Shown here piece by piece: positions 45,977 to 53,969 of a stretch of 64,000 bases of DNA. The stretch covers positions 34,634-98,633 of the forward strand of contig NZ_JAQWCQ010000006.1 of assembly GCF_028705895.1 (NCBI RefSeq), read 5' to 3'. The position numbers and the translations under genes were made by a program. The notes below the pieces were generated by a model. The model searched no databases. It was not told the origin of the DNA and was given only the letters and a program-made list of their open reading frames with translations. This DNA is from Massilibacteroides sp. (GTDB lineage Bacteria > Bacteroidota > Bacteroidia > Bacteroidales > Tannerellaceae). Each line of letters begins with the position of its first letter. The first letter of the stretch is position 1.

Positions 45977-48900
45977 TTAGAATGTTACATTAAGACCAAA
46001 AGACATTCCGGCGGTTGCCGGTACTCCATTATAATCTATACCTGTAGAACCGGAACCTATAGCTCCTCCTGCTGCACTTGTCTCAGGATCCATCCCCTTG
46101 TAGTTCGTGAATAATAACAAGTTGGTTCCCGTAACATTTACCGACATGGCCTTGACGAACTTTAATTTATTAATAAGCTTGCTTGGCATATAATAAGCCA
46201 AAGAGATTGAACGCAGACGTAACCAGTTCGTATCTGTCATATAATTAGCAGATTCTCTGTTATAGTAGTCGCTATAATAATTCTGAATTATATAATTTCC
46301 ACTCTCTGCCTTTGCCGTACCTGAAGGAACTTCTACCCCTTTCAGATAAAACTTATTTGCTTCGAAAGTATATGTCTTTGATTCTAAATCTCCCGTCGTT
46401 GGGTTCTTGGCAGCCCCTGAGAGTGTTATAGACTCACGATCTATTGATCTGAGACTTCTGCCAATGCTCGTCATATAATAATCTGTTCCGTTATAAATAT
46501 CACCTCCGAGACGGAAATCCAATAAGAACGAAAATTCAAAATCTCTATACCTGAGTGTGTTTGTTAATCCACCGGTCAACTTAGGTTCGCGATTACCTAT
46601 TTCGTAAGTAGCCTTGCCATCGTAGGTCGGCATACCCGTATCCCAGTCTAATATCACATTTCCATTATCATCTCGGCTGTACTTAGAGCCTGCAATAGCC
46701 ATGAAGTTTCCGCCATTGAAGGAAGCAGCCTTTGCATTTCCTACCTGTACATCTGTTACATACAACACTTCCAAACCTTGTAATAAGTTGTTGACCTTGC
46801 CTTTGTTTTTTCCTAAATTAAGCATTGTGTTCCAACTGAAATTCTTTGTTTTTACCGGCTCTGCTTTGATAGACAGTTCAATCCCTTTATTCGTAATATC
46901 CCCGGCATTAGTCATCATGAATATATAACCGGTAGCCTGTGACGTTCGCGGGCTGACAAGTTGATTAATACTTTTGTTGTTGTAATAAGCAAGATCAAAA
47001 CCAAGACGTCCGTCAAGAAAGCTCATCTCAAGACCTATTTCAGTAGATTTGGTTTTTTCGGGTATTAAAATATTATTTCCGTGAGACCAGGAATCCTGAA
47101 TACCATTCCCTCCGATTGTAGGATAAGGAGGATCCACATAGGTGTTTGTTACATAAGGACTGGCATCTTTACCAACTTCAGCCCAGGATGCACGAAGTTT
47201 TCCGAAATAAATAATGTCATTTTTAGGTAAGAGTTCGGAAAACAAAATACTACCGCTTACAGACGGATAAAAATAAGATCTGTTGTCCACCGGCAAAGTA
47301 GAAGTCCAGTCATTTCTTCCAGTAACGGTTGCGTATGCCCAGTTTTTATAACCGACTCTGAACTCTCCATAAACACCAACAAGCCTGTTCCGGCTATTGG
47401 ATTGCGCTATACGTCTGTCATCATTTGAAGTATTGTTAAGATTGTAAAACTCGTCAATAACAAAGTTCCAGGCTAAGCGACGATTAACTACTGATTTAGT
47501 ATCTTCTACCGAGTGTCCCACTAAAAGGTTAAAGTCGAAGTCCGTTATTTTCTTCGAAAAATTCATCATAAAGTTTGAAGACAAATATTCGTAGGTATAA
47601 TCATTTTCAGACAACATGCCTCGCTGATAAGAAAGTTGCACGCCACCACCAGCTCCGATAAGCCTTCTTGTATTGGTTGTATATCTGTCCGTTCCTAAGG
47701 TATAGGCTACGTTAAACCAATCGGTTACATCATATTTAGCATTAATTGTACCCGTAAAACGTGTTGTCTTGTCCGTAATAGGATTCCGGTCAATTATCCA
47801 ATAGGGGTTGTCCACATCGTCGGCCAATTGTTGCTTCCCTTCGAACATACGGTATTTACTGCCATCTTCATTCAACCAATGCTTCATGTCGTCATCAATA
47901 GCCCAACGGTTTACGGATAACATGGCTCCGGTTCCACCTGAACCTGTTAATCCAGCACTTGTTATCGCCTTATCTGTATTAGCAACAGAATACGCTGTCT
48001 TTGCACCTACAGTCAGTTTGTTAAATTTATGTTCCCCATTGAAACGAAAAGTAGTTTTATCGTAGCCCGTTCCCGGAATAATACCCGTCTGATCATAGCG
48101 AGAAGTAGATAAAAAGAAGCTGCTGTTTTTAGAACCTCCAGAAACGCTAACGTTGTTATCCCAGGTACTGCCATTATCGTAGAAATCCTCAATGTTGTTA
48201 TATACCTGATCTCCGGATTCAATTGCCTTACCCCAAGACTGCGTTGTATAATCATCAAAAGTACCCGCCTGACTGTAAAAACCTCTTTTATACTTCATCT
48301 GTTGTTCCGGGTAGCTGTTTACCCACGAAGTGCTTAACTTGCTGCTGATGTTTACTTTGGTAACCCCCTCTTCTCCTTTCTTTGTTGTGATAACTATAAC
48401 TCCGGCTGCTGCGCGAGAACCGTACAATGCAGAAGCTGCAGGCCCTTTCAATACAGAAACATTGGCAATATCTTCCGGGTTAATATCCATAACACGGTTG
48501 CTGTTTGTCGAATTGACACGGTTGGCCCCATCAAAACCGCTGTTTCCTCCGACATCAGTACCGTTGTCGTAAATCATTCCATCCACAACAAAAAGAGGTT
48601 GATTGTCTCTTTCCAAAGAGGTACCTCCACGTATAATAATACTTGCACCAGCTCCGGCAGCACCACTGGACTGTGTAACATTAAGGCCAGCTATCTTCCC
48701 GTTTAACGAGTTCAGCAGGTTTGAATTTTTATTTTTCATCAGTTCATCAGCATTGATATCCTGCACTGAATAACCCAATGCTTTTCGTTCTTTTTTTATA
48801 CCCATAGCTGTTACTACCACCTCGTCTATTAATTCTGAGGTCTCTTCCATTTTGACATCAAGAGTGGTTCCCGCAGGAGTTAAAGTTACCGTTTTATAAC

Positions 48901-49213
48901 CGATATAGGTAAAGCTCAATTTTGGATTTCCCTTTAAGGTTATGCTGTATTTTCCCTCCCCGTCAGTAATCGTACCTGTTATCGCGCCGTTGATTGTGGC
49001 GCTAACACTAACGCCAATTAATGGTTCGCCCTTTGGATCAGTAACCCTTCCAGTTACAGTTTTGGAAGATTGCTGTTGTTCGTACATTCGGTCTGAATGT
49101 TCAGGACTCGCTGATGCATCCATGCTCCCTGCAGAAGATATTATCATCACAGCAAAGAGGACGCATGTCGTCTTCATGAAGATACTTTTTTTTGTTTGAT
49201 TCAATGCAGCCAT
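45977..49213 (-). CDS. SusC/RagA-family TonB-dependent transporter of the peptide/muropeptide locus
   Basis: This is a 1078-residue outer-membrane transporter. After a basic N-terminus and hydrophobic segment (MKTTCVLFAVMIISSAGSMD, starting at residue 13, possibly the true start) come a carboxypeptidase-regulatory-like domain (GRVTDPKGEPLIGVSVSATI), the TonB-box region (LIDEVVVTAMGIKKERKALG) and the plug (LNGKIAGLNVTQSSGAAG, VLKGPAASALYGSRAAAGVI). The barrel ends in FGLNVTF. The VVTAMGIKKERKALGYSVQ type is typical of RagA-like peptide transporters. No STN domain is present and no sigma/anti-sigma pair lies beside it. Confidence 0.93.
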   Translation of the reverse strand: MAALNQTKKSIFMKTTCVLFAVMIISSAGSMDASASPEHSDRMYEQQQSSKTVTGRVTDPKGEPLIGVSVSATINGAITGTITDGEGKYSITLKGNPKLSFTYIGYKTVTLTPAGTTLDVKMEETSELIDEVVVTAMGIKKERKALGYSVQDINADELMKNKNSNLLNSLNGKIAGLNVTQSSGAAGAGASIIIRGGTSLERDNQPLFVVDGMIYDNGTDVGGNSGFDGANRVNSTNSNRVMDINPEDIANVSVLKGPAASALYGSRAAAGVIVITTKKGEEGVTKVNISSKLSTSWVNSYPEQQMKYKRGFYSQAGTFDDYTTQSWGKAIESGDQVYNNIEDFYDNGSTWDNNVSVSGGSKNSSFFLSTSRYDQTGIIPGTGYDKTTFRFNGEHKFNKLTVGAKTAYSVANTDKAITSAGLTGSGGTGAMLSVNRWAIDDDMKHWLNEDGSKYRMFEGKQQLADDVDNPYWIIDRNPITDKTTRFTGTINAKYDVTDWFNVAYTLGTDRYTTNTRRLIGAGGGVQLSYQRGMLSENDYTYEYLSSNFMMNFSKKITDFDFNLLVGHSVEDTKSVVNRRLAWNFVIDEFYNLNNTSNDDRRIAQSNSRNRLVGVYGEFRVGYKNWAYATVTGRNDWTSTLPVDNRSYFYPSVSGSILFSELLPKNDIIYFGKLRASWAEVGKDASPYVTNTYVDPPYPTIGGNGIQDSWSHGNNILIPEKTKSTEIGLEMSFLDGRLGFDLAYYNNKSINQLVSPRTSQATGYIFMMTNAGDITNKGIELSIKAEPVKTKNFSWNTMLNLGKNKGKVNNLLQGLEVLYVTDVQVGNAKAASFNGGNFMAIAGSKYSRDDNGNVILDWDTGMPTYDGKATYEIGNREPKLTGGLTNTLRYRDFEFSFLLDFRLGGDIYNGTDYYMTSIGRSLRSIDRESITLSGAAKNPTTGDLESKTYTFEANKFYLKGVEVPSGTAKAESGNYIIQNYYSDYYNRESANYMTDTNWLRLRSISLAYYMPSKLINKLKFVKAMSVNVTGTNLLLFTNYKGMDPETSAAGGAIGSGSTGIDYNGVPATAGMSFGLNVTF

Positions 49214-49685
49214 AGTAACATTGGTTTAATTATTATTTAATTATTTAAAGCAGCACCCCTAAAAAGACAAATTGATGTAAATACAGAGTTTTGTATGTCT
49301 TTATGGTTGTTAATAGTTTTAATTTGTTACAAATGTAACTTAAATTAGTTTTAAATAAAGCAAAAAACAATATTTAACCTTTAACTATTTTGTTTTGATT
49401 ATTTTAACCTGAATGGCTGTTTTTATCATTTGTTCATTGTTCAATTACCAGAGAAAAGAACTTTTAATAGTATTAAATTAAGTATTGTTATATCGGCCTC
49501 CCAGAACAAAAATAAAAGATTCTTAATAATAAAAAAATAACATAGAGTATTTTATATATAAAAAACGTATTATTTAATGTTCGGATATTTATTTTAACTA
49601 TAATTAATAATATCGTTCCCGATATTTATTATATGCTCAATAAATATCGGGAACGATAACTGATTGTGAAAATTTATGTATAGAA
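49214..49685. other. AT-rich spacer between two PULs
   Basis: This 472-bp gap separates the GH88 3' end from the next susC start. It holds the inverted repeat at 49611-49658, listed separately. A minus-strand TACATTTG (49330-49337) lies about 117 bases upstream of the susC start, with TTTG at 49361-49364 (spacing 23), a possible promoter. No coding sequence is supported. Confidence 0.55.
49611..49658. terminator. Perfect 20-bp inverted repeat after the GH88 gene
   Basis: TATCGTTCCCGATATTTATT and its exact complement are separated by the loop ATATGCTC. It begins about 28 bases after the GH88 stop, so it probably ends the heparinase-GH88 transcript. It lacks a clean T run on the minus strand, and a protein-binding site is possible. 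Confidence 0.6.
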
Positions 49686-50885
49686 TTATTTTTTGTCTAT
49701 TTTGTTTTTACGCATTAATGCTTCAATATAATAATAGTCTGCATAAACAATAGGTACGTTGATTTCAGAACCGTGCGGTTTGTGCCCCGTGCTCGAATTT
49801 AATAAAAAACCATGTTGCCCATGAAGAGGAACACGATATGATTTAGTCAGGTTCTTCAGAATGATGTCGGCTTTTTCTTTATATTCTTGACCGTTATTTA
49901 CGTAACCGGATAATTCATATAAAGCGGATGCCGTAATGGTTGATGCCGAAACATCACGCGGTTCGTTCGGTATTTCCGGCGCATTGAAATCCCAATAAGG
50001 AATCAGATCTTCGGGAAGATTCGGATGATTAAATATAAATGCAGCAATCTTTTCCGCCTGATCAAGATACCGTTTATCTTTTGTTTCACGGTAACACATG
50101 ACGTATCCGTAAAGCCCCCAGGCTTGTCCTCTCGCCCAAGCACTCTCATGTGCGTATCCCTGATGCGTATGTTTATTGCGTACATCGCCCGTGATTGTAT
50201 CGTAATCGATCACATGATACGAGCTATTATCGTTCCTGAAATGATTCTTCAAAGTGGTATCTGCATGCTTTATAGCAATATTGCGGTAAACAGGATCTCC
50301 TGAAATTTTTGACGCCCAGAACAGAAATTCCAGATTCATCATATTATCGATAATAACCGGGAATTGCCATTTGTCTCCGTTATGATCCCACGAACGAATA
50401 CATCCTACTGTCGGGTTAAACCGAGAAATTAATGAATTAGCACCTTCGATCAATACCTCTCTATAATGCTCAGTAGGATTCAGACGGTATCCATTTCCAA
50501 AACTACAATACATCATAAAACCAAGATCGTGTGTTCCTTTATACGATTTAAGCGGTTCCAGTAAGTTGGTATATTCGATTGCTTTTTCTTTCCAATAGTC
50601 ATCTTTGGTGTATTCATACATATACCAAAGTTCGCCGGGAAAGAACCCGCTGCACCAATCTTTGGCACGAACAAGACGCAAGGAATCGTCTGCCTGAATA
50701 TTGCGGGGAGAAGGTAGTTCTTCCGGCGTTTTGCCAAGTTCTGCTCTCACTCGTTCAACTTCCGTGAAAGCAAATTTCAATTGTTTCCCGGCAAAATCAA
50801 AGTTTTCTTTTACAATATCTCCCGATTTATTCCCGGCACAAGAACCGAATAGAAATAAAGGAAGCAGTAACCATACTTTTTTCAT
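49686..50885 (-). CDS. GH88 unsaturated glucuronyl hydrolase, lipoprotein
   Basis: This 399-residue lipoprotein has lipobox FGSC (Cys16). The (alpha/alpha)6 GH88 fold shows DWCSGFFPGELWYMYEYTKD, THDLGFMMYCSFGNGYRL (first catalytic Asp), IIDNMMNLEFLFWAS (second catalytic Asp), GYAHESAWARGQAWGLYGY and PYWDFNAPEIPNEPRDVSAS. GH88 enzymes remove the 4,5-unsaturated uronic acid left by polysaccharide lyases. The gene starts 11 bp after a heparinase II/III-like lyase gene, so the two act in order on the same glycan. Confidence 0.93.
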   Translation of the reverse strand: MKKVWLLLPLFLFGSCAGNKSGDIVKENFDFAGKQLKFAFTEVERVRAELGKTPEELPSPRNIQADDSLRLVRAKDWCSGFFPGELWYMYEYTKDDYWKEKAIEYTNLLEPLKSYKGTHDLGFMMYCSFGNGYRLNPTEHYREVLIEGANSLISRFNPTVGCIRSWDHNGDKWQFPVIIDNMMNLEFLFWASKISGDPVYRNIAIKHADTTLKNHFRNDNSSYHVIDYDTITGDVRNKHTHQGYAHESAWARGQAWGLYGYVMCYRETKDKRYLDQAEKIAAFIFNHPNLPEDLIPYWDFNAPEIPNEPRDVSASTITASALYELSGYVNNGQEYKEKADIILKNLTKSYRVPLHGQHGFLLNSSTGHKPHGSEINVPIVYADYYYIEALMRKNKIDKK

Positions 50886-50896
50886 GTCTTATCGTA

Positions 50897-52753
50897 TTAA
50901 AATTTAGATTTATAGGATATGTTTTTATTCTCGCCCGGTAGTAAATAAACCGTGATTTTTCGTTCTTCCGAAGGCTTTAAGTCTGAATTCAACGTAATAA
51001 TCGATATCCCCTGATTTTCAGAATCATAACTATATGTTGATTTAGCCGGTTTAATATCCCATACGGGACTATTTACGCCTTCCACCTTCAGATAGAGTGT
51101 CTTTCCATCTTTATTTAATTCTACCACCTGATTTGAAATCACTTTAGCAGTTGCTGGAGTGACCAGCCTCCAGGATAGTTTAGTAAATCGTTTGCGGTTG
51201 ACAATATTGTCTTCAATAACGGCATATTTTTTATCAATTAAAGAAACAGCACGAACAATCTTTTGTACCTCATTTGCATATACAGGCGTAAGATCGGAAA
51301 TAACATACATGTTATTCTCCTCTTTTCCGTGCTTATCAATGATTGCATTACCCTTAACCAGCTGGTATTTGTCATTAAAGGCGAGCGTACTATGCGCCAG
51401 ATTATTGTATCTGAACACATCCCATCGTTGCGCATCCTGCTCTCGTCCCCAAAGTTCCACACCACGCGTTTCCAGACGATTATACTCTTCACCTCCCATA
51501 TCGATAGCCCAGTTCACACCATCTGCTTCAAAGATGAAACTACCAATATCCATATGACCGTGATTAATGCTGGGAGAGCCTAACTTTACGCCAAGAAAAG
51601 TAGCATCCTCTTTATCCCAATCTGAGCGCATAACCCCTACAGGGCTATCTCCTTGTCCCATCCAGAATAATTCAGTCGGTTTGACCGGATTATCTAAAGA
51701 AGCCGAAGCTCCCCAAAGTAACATTGCCGGCGCAAGGCGCGTTCCTTTGACAGACGATACCCCGGATTGTTTAATTAACCGCGATTGATTATAAATGATA
51801 GACGGATTTTTTGTTTTGTTATAAAACCAGAAAATAGTGGGCGTAAAGAACGCTTTTGATCCATTATCCGAATAACAGAAGTTTTTTAATCCCGGAGTTA
51901 CCATATGCAACAAATAATCGCCCGTTTCAAGAAAACCGGGTATTTCAGATAATCCAAAATCAGACTTAAACACCCCTTCAATGGCACTTAAAAACATGAC
52001 ATTAAAGGATGTTCCATACTCCCAATACCCCATACCTTCAGGATAAACTCCGTCGGGTCCGTAATGTTTCATAGGAATGGTAATCTTCTCAATAGCTCTG
52101 TTGACCACTTTTGCTGCTAAGGACGGATTCTTTTCCCATACAGCAATTGCACCATAAGTCATCCCCCCGTGACAAACCTGATTCCAGTTATGATTCGCAT
52201 CGACAAACCAGTTATACCGTTTGTCAAAAGACGGATTTAAACCTTTCTCTATAATAGCTGTTTCAATAATCTGTTTGGATTGCGGCGACAATTGACCGTA
52301 CAGCCAATCATAACCAATCGCCAAAGCCATCGTCATTTCACCCACATCCAAGAAATGAGAAGGATTCCAATCACTAAAGTTGGCTGCTTTCAGCATTTCT
52401 TCCTCAGCCCGTTTGACATATTTCTTATCGCCGCTCATCCGATACGCGTAACTCAGAAAAAAGATTCGTCTCAGATTTTCACGGGAAACACCAAGCAAGC
52501 GACGTCCGATCTGTTTGCGTTCATTTGGCGGTGTGGTTAAGATTGTATTCGATTCGTCCATAATAGCCGCATGAACATCTTTCCATACCACATCTTTTTG
52601 TATTTGTTTTTTCAGTGCTTTCTCTCCACCTTTCGGCAAAAGGAGTCGCGGATGGGAAGAAAGTTTTGCTTCTTCCGTAACAAACACTTCCTGAGCAAAC
52701 AGACTTTGACAGGAAATAAATAATAGTAAGAATAAAGTAATACGTGTTTTCAT
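50897..52753 (-). CDS. Heparinase II/III-like polysaccharide lyase, secreted
   Basis: This 618-residue enzyme has a signal peptide (MKTRITLFLLLFISCQSLFA). A helical N-terminal toroid includes FLSYAYRMSGDKKYVKRAEE, LDVGEMTMALAIGYDWLYG, the Asn-His motif of DANHNWNQVCHGGMTYGA and GPDGVYPEGMGYWEYGTSF. The C-terminal beta-sandwich of the heparinase II/III family begins near PSINHGHMDIGSFIFEADGV. His, Tyr and Asn candidates of the family are all present. The polysaccharide is not certain: heparan-, chondroitin- or alginate-type uronates are possible. GH88 downstream supports a uronic-acid glycan. Confidence 0.9.
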   Translation of the reverse strand: MKTRITLFLLLFISCQSLFAQEVFVTEEAKLSSHPRLLLPKGGEKALKKQIQKDVVWKDVHAAIMDESNTILTTPPNERKQIGRRLLGVSRENLRRIFFLSYAYRMSGDKKYVKRAEEEMLKAANFSDWNPSHFLDVGEMTMALAIGYDWLYGQLSPQSKQIIETAIIEKGLNPSFDKRYNWFVDANHNWNQVCHGGMTYGAIAVWEKNPSLAAKVVNRAIEKITIPMKHYGPDGVYPEGMGYWEYGTSFNVMFLSAIEGVFKSDFGLSEIPGFLETGDYLLHMVTPGLKNFCYSDNGSKAFFTPTIFWFYNKTKNPSIIYNQSRLIKQSGVSSVKGTRLAPAMLLWGASASLDNPVKPTELFWMGQGDSPVGVMRSDWDKEDATFLGVKLGSPSINHGHMDIGSFIFEADGVNWAIDMGGEEYNRLETRGVELWGREQDAQRWDVFRYNNLAHSTLAFNDKYQLVKGNAIIDKHGKEENNMYVISDLTPVYANEVQKIVRAVSLIDKKYAVIEDNIVNRKRFTKLSWRLVTPATAKVISNQVVELNKDGKTLYLKVEGVNSPVWDIKPAKSTYSYDSENQGISIITLNSDLKPSEERKITVYLLPGENKNISYKSKF

Positions 52754-52913
52754 GATTTAAAGGTATTAATCTGTTTTAGTTGAATTTTATGGTGGATTCT
52801 TTTTATATCATCTGTCTCATGATTGCTTTATCTCGTAAATATAAACCGTTTTGATTAATAATAGTTGAGTCCACTGTGAAAAGTCGGGAATACACCTTTC
52901 CAAAAAAAATTAA

Positions 52914-52952
52914 AGGCGTTTAGAAACGAAAGTTGAAGAGCTTCAAAATTTT
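52914..52952. repeat. 39-bp dispersed repeat, copy before the lyase gene
   Basis: This sequence matches bases 28779-28817 at 33 of 39 positions in the same orientation, sharing GAAACGAAAGTTGA and ending in AAAATTTT. It lies about 160 bp upstream of the lyase start. Confidence 0.65.
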
Positions 52953-53076
52953 CAGAAGTACTATTTTTAAAAAAAAGGATACGCAAATGTGACTTTTGGG
53001 GATCAGGCAAAATATCCGGTTGTTATGGTAATCATCCATCGTGATACGTCTATACTGCAAACTGGCATTTTAGAGA

Positions 53077-53303
53077 CCAATGTCATCAACTCAAACTTCT
53101 TACTCCACTTTAGTCTTACTATTCATCGAATAATTCCGGCTGAAAGCCGAGTATATATCAGCCCAACACAACGTGTTGGGTAATAGGACACCCTTCCTTT
53201 GCGGCCTGAAAGGACAGTATAAACCTACCCTAACAGTTGGACTATAATATAACAGGCTTTCAGCCTTAAAACCAAACTGCATAGCTTGAGTTGATGACGT
53301 TGG
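53077..53303. mobile_element. 227-bp MITE-like element with terminal inverted repeats and target duplication
   Basis: The ends are 18-bp inverted repeats with one mismatch, CCAAYGTCATCAACTCAA. The element is flanked directly by TTTAGAGA at 53069-53076 and 53304-53311, an exact 8-bp target-site duplication. Inside are short hairpins: CGGCT-GAA-AGCCG (about 53137), CCCAACAC-AAC-GTGTTGGG (about 53162) and AGGCT-TTC-AGCCT (about 53254). No transposase is encoded, so it must be moved by an element elsewhere. The insertion family cannot be named from these ends. Confidence 0.82.
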
Positions 53304-53662
53304 TTTAGAGACTACGCTGAGCAGAGGCTTCCAACAAAATCAACCCCGTTCATGTTGTTGATTTACAATACATTAAAACCAATCGAATAGTTTTGATTTT
53401 TTGTGTTTTATTTTGACAAATAGATACTTTTTTCATCCTTTTACTTACGCATAAAAAAATGCCCATCCTTGTTTTTTGATTTATAGTATTGTTTTAGACC
53501 AATAAATATTGTATTTAGACTAAAATAGCCCGTTTTTTACCGAAAACATAAAGGTTATTTTCTGAAAAATATCCTTTATATTCAAAAAAAGAATAGAATC
53601 TTTTTCCAAAAAGAATAGGGAGATTTTATTCATTGCCTTTTTTTGTTCAATTTTGATAATTC

Positions 53663-53822
53663 AAAAAAACGGGCATGCCGTATCGCGCGTTTTAAGTGCG
53701 GTTTTTCGGTGTTTGTTTTTCGGGGACATATATTGTCATTTTATTTAATAAAGCGCGTTAAAACAACGCTGTTGAAGCCGACGGCAATTTGTCTGAAAAT
53801 GACAAATTTTGCTATTATTTTG
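53663..53822 (+). repeat. 160-bp dispersed repeat, copy 1
   Basis: This sequence matches the reverse complement of 63841-64000 at 154 of 160 positions (96%). It starts at a seven-A run and ACGGGCATGCCGTATCG and ends with a hairpin AATTTGTC-TGAAAAT-GACAAATT followed by T-rich sequence. Outside this stretch the two loci differ on the lower-coordinate side; the other edge of copy 2 is cut by the window end. It contains no recognisable gene. Confidence 0.9.
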
Positions 53823-53843
53823 TTCTTTTTATTTCACTTTTTT

Positions 53844-53904
53844 AAAAGAGCATAGGGACTTAGGAAAAAGACTCTACTCTTTTTTCAAAGCCCTATGCTC
53901 TTTT
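53844..53904 (-). terminator. Hairpin terminator downstream of susD
   Basis: AAAAGAGCATAGGG (53844-53857) pairs exactly with CCCTATGCTCTTTT (53891-53904). A nested AAAAAGA / TCTTTTT stem on the minus strand ends in T's. It ends the sigma-regulated susC-susD transcript before the lyase gene. Confidence 0.65.
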
Positions 53905-53969
53905 AGAAAATCTCTTTTGTCCATGTAAATAAGCTACATGGGCAAAGCTCTTTTTATTTAATACAGCTT

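Larger units (their letters stand above)
52754..53969. other. 1.2-kb noncoding region split by mobile sequences
   Basis: The gap lies between susD and the lyase gene of the same PUL. It holds a 39-bp dispersed repeat (52914-52952), a MITE-like element (53077-53303), a 160-bp dispersed repeat (53663-53822) and the susD terminator hairpin (53844-53904), each listed separately. The rest is AT-rich, with no supported gene. A second small hairpin (CCATGTA / TACATGG) lies at about 53922-53941. Confidence 0.65.

Noticed and set aside
53100..53282. 60-codon open frame on the minus strand inside the MITE-like element
   Set aside because: It lies wholly between the inverted ends, shows no known domain or ribosome site, and follows the internal palindromes.
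53643..53855. 70-codon frame on the plus strand, similar to one at 63751-63978 on the minus strand
   Set aside because: The similarity comes from the 160-bp repeat itself. The two frames diverge outside it and most base differences change the amino acid.
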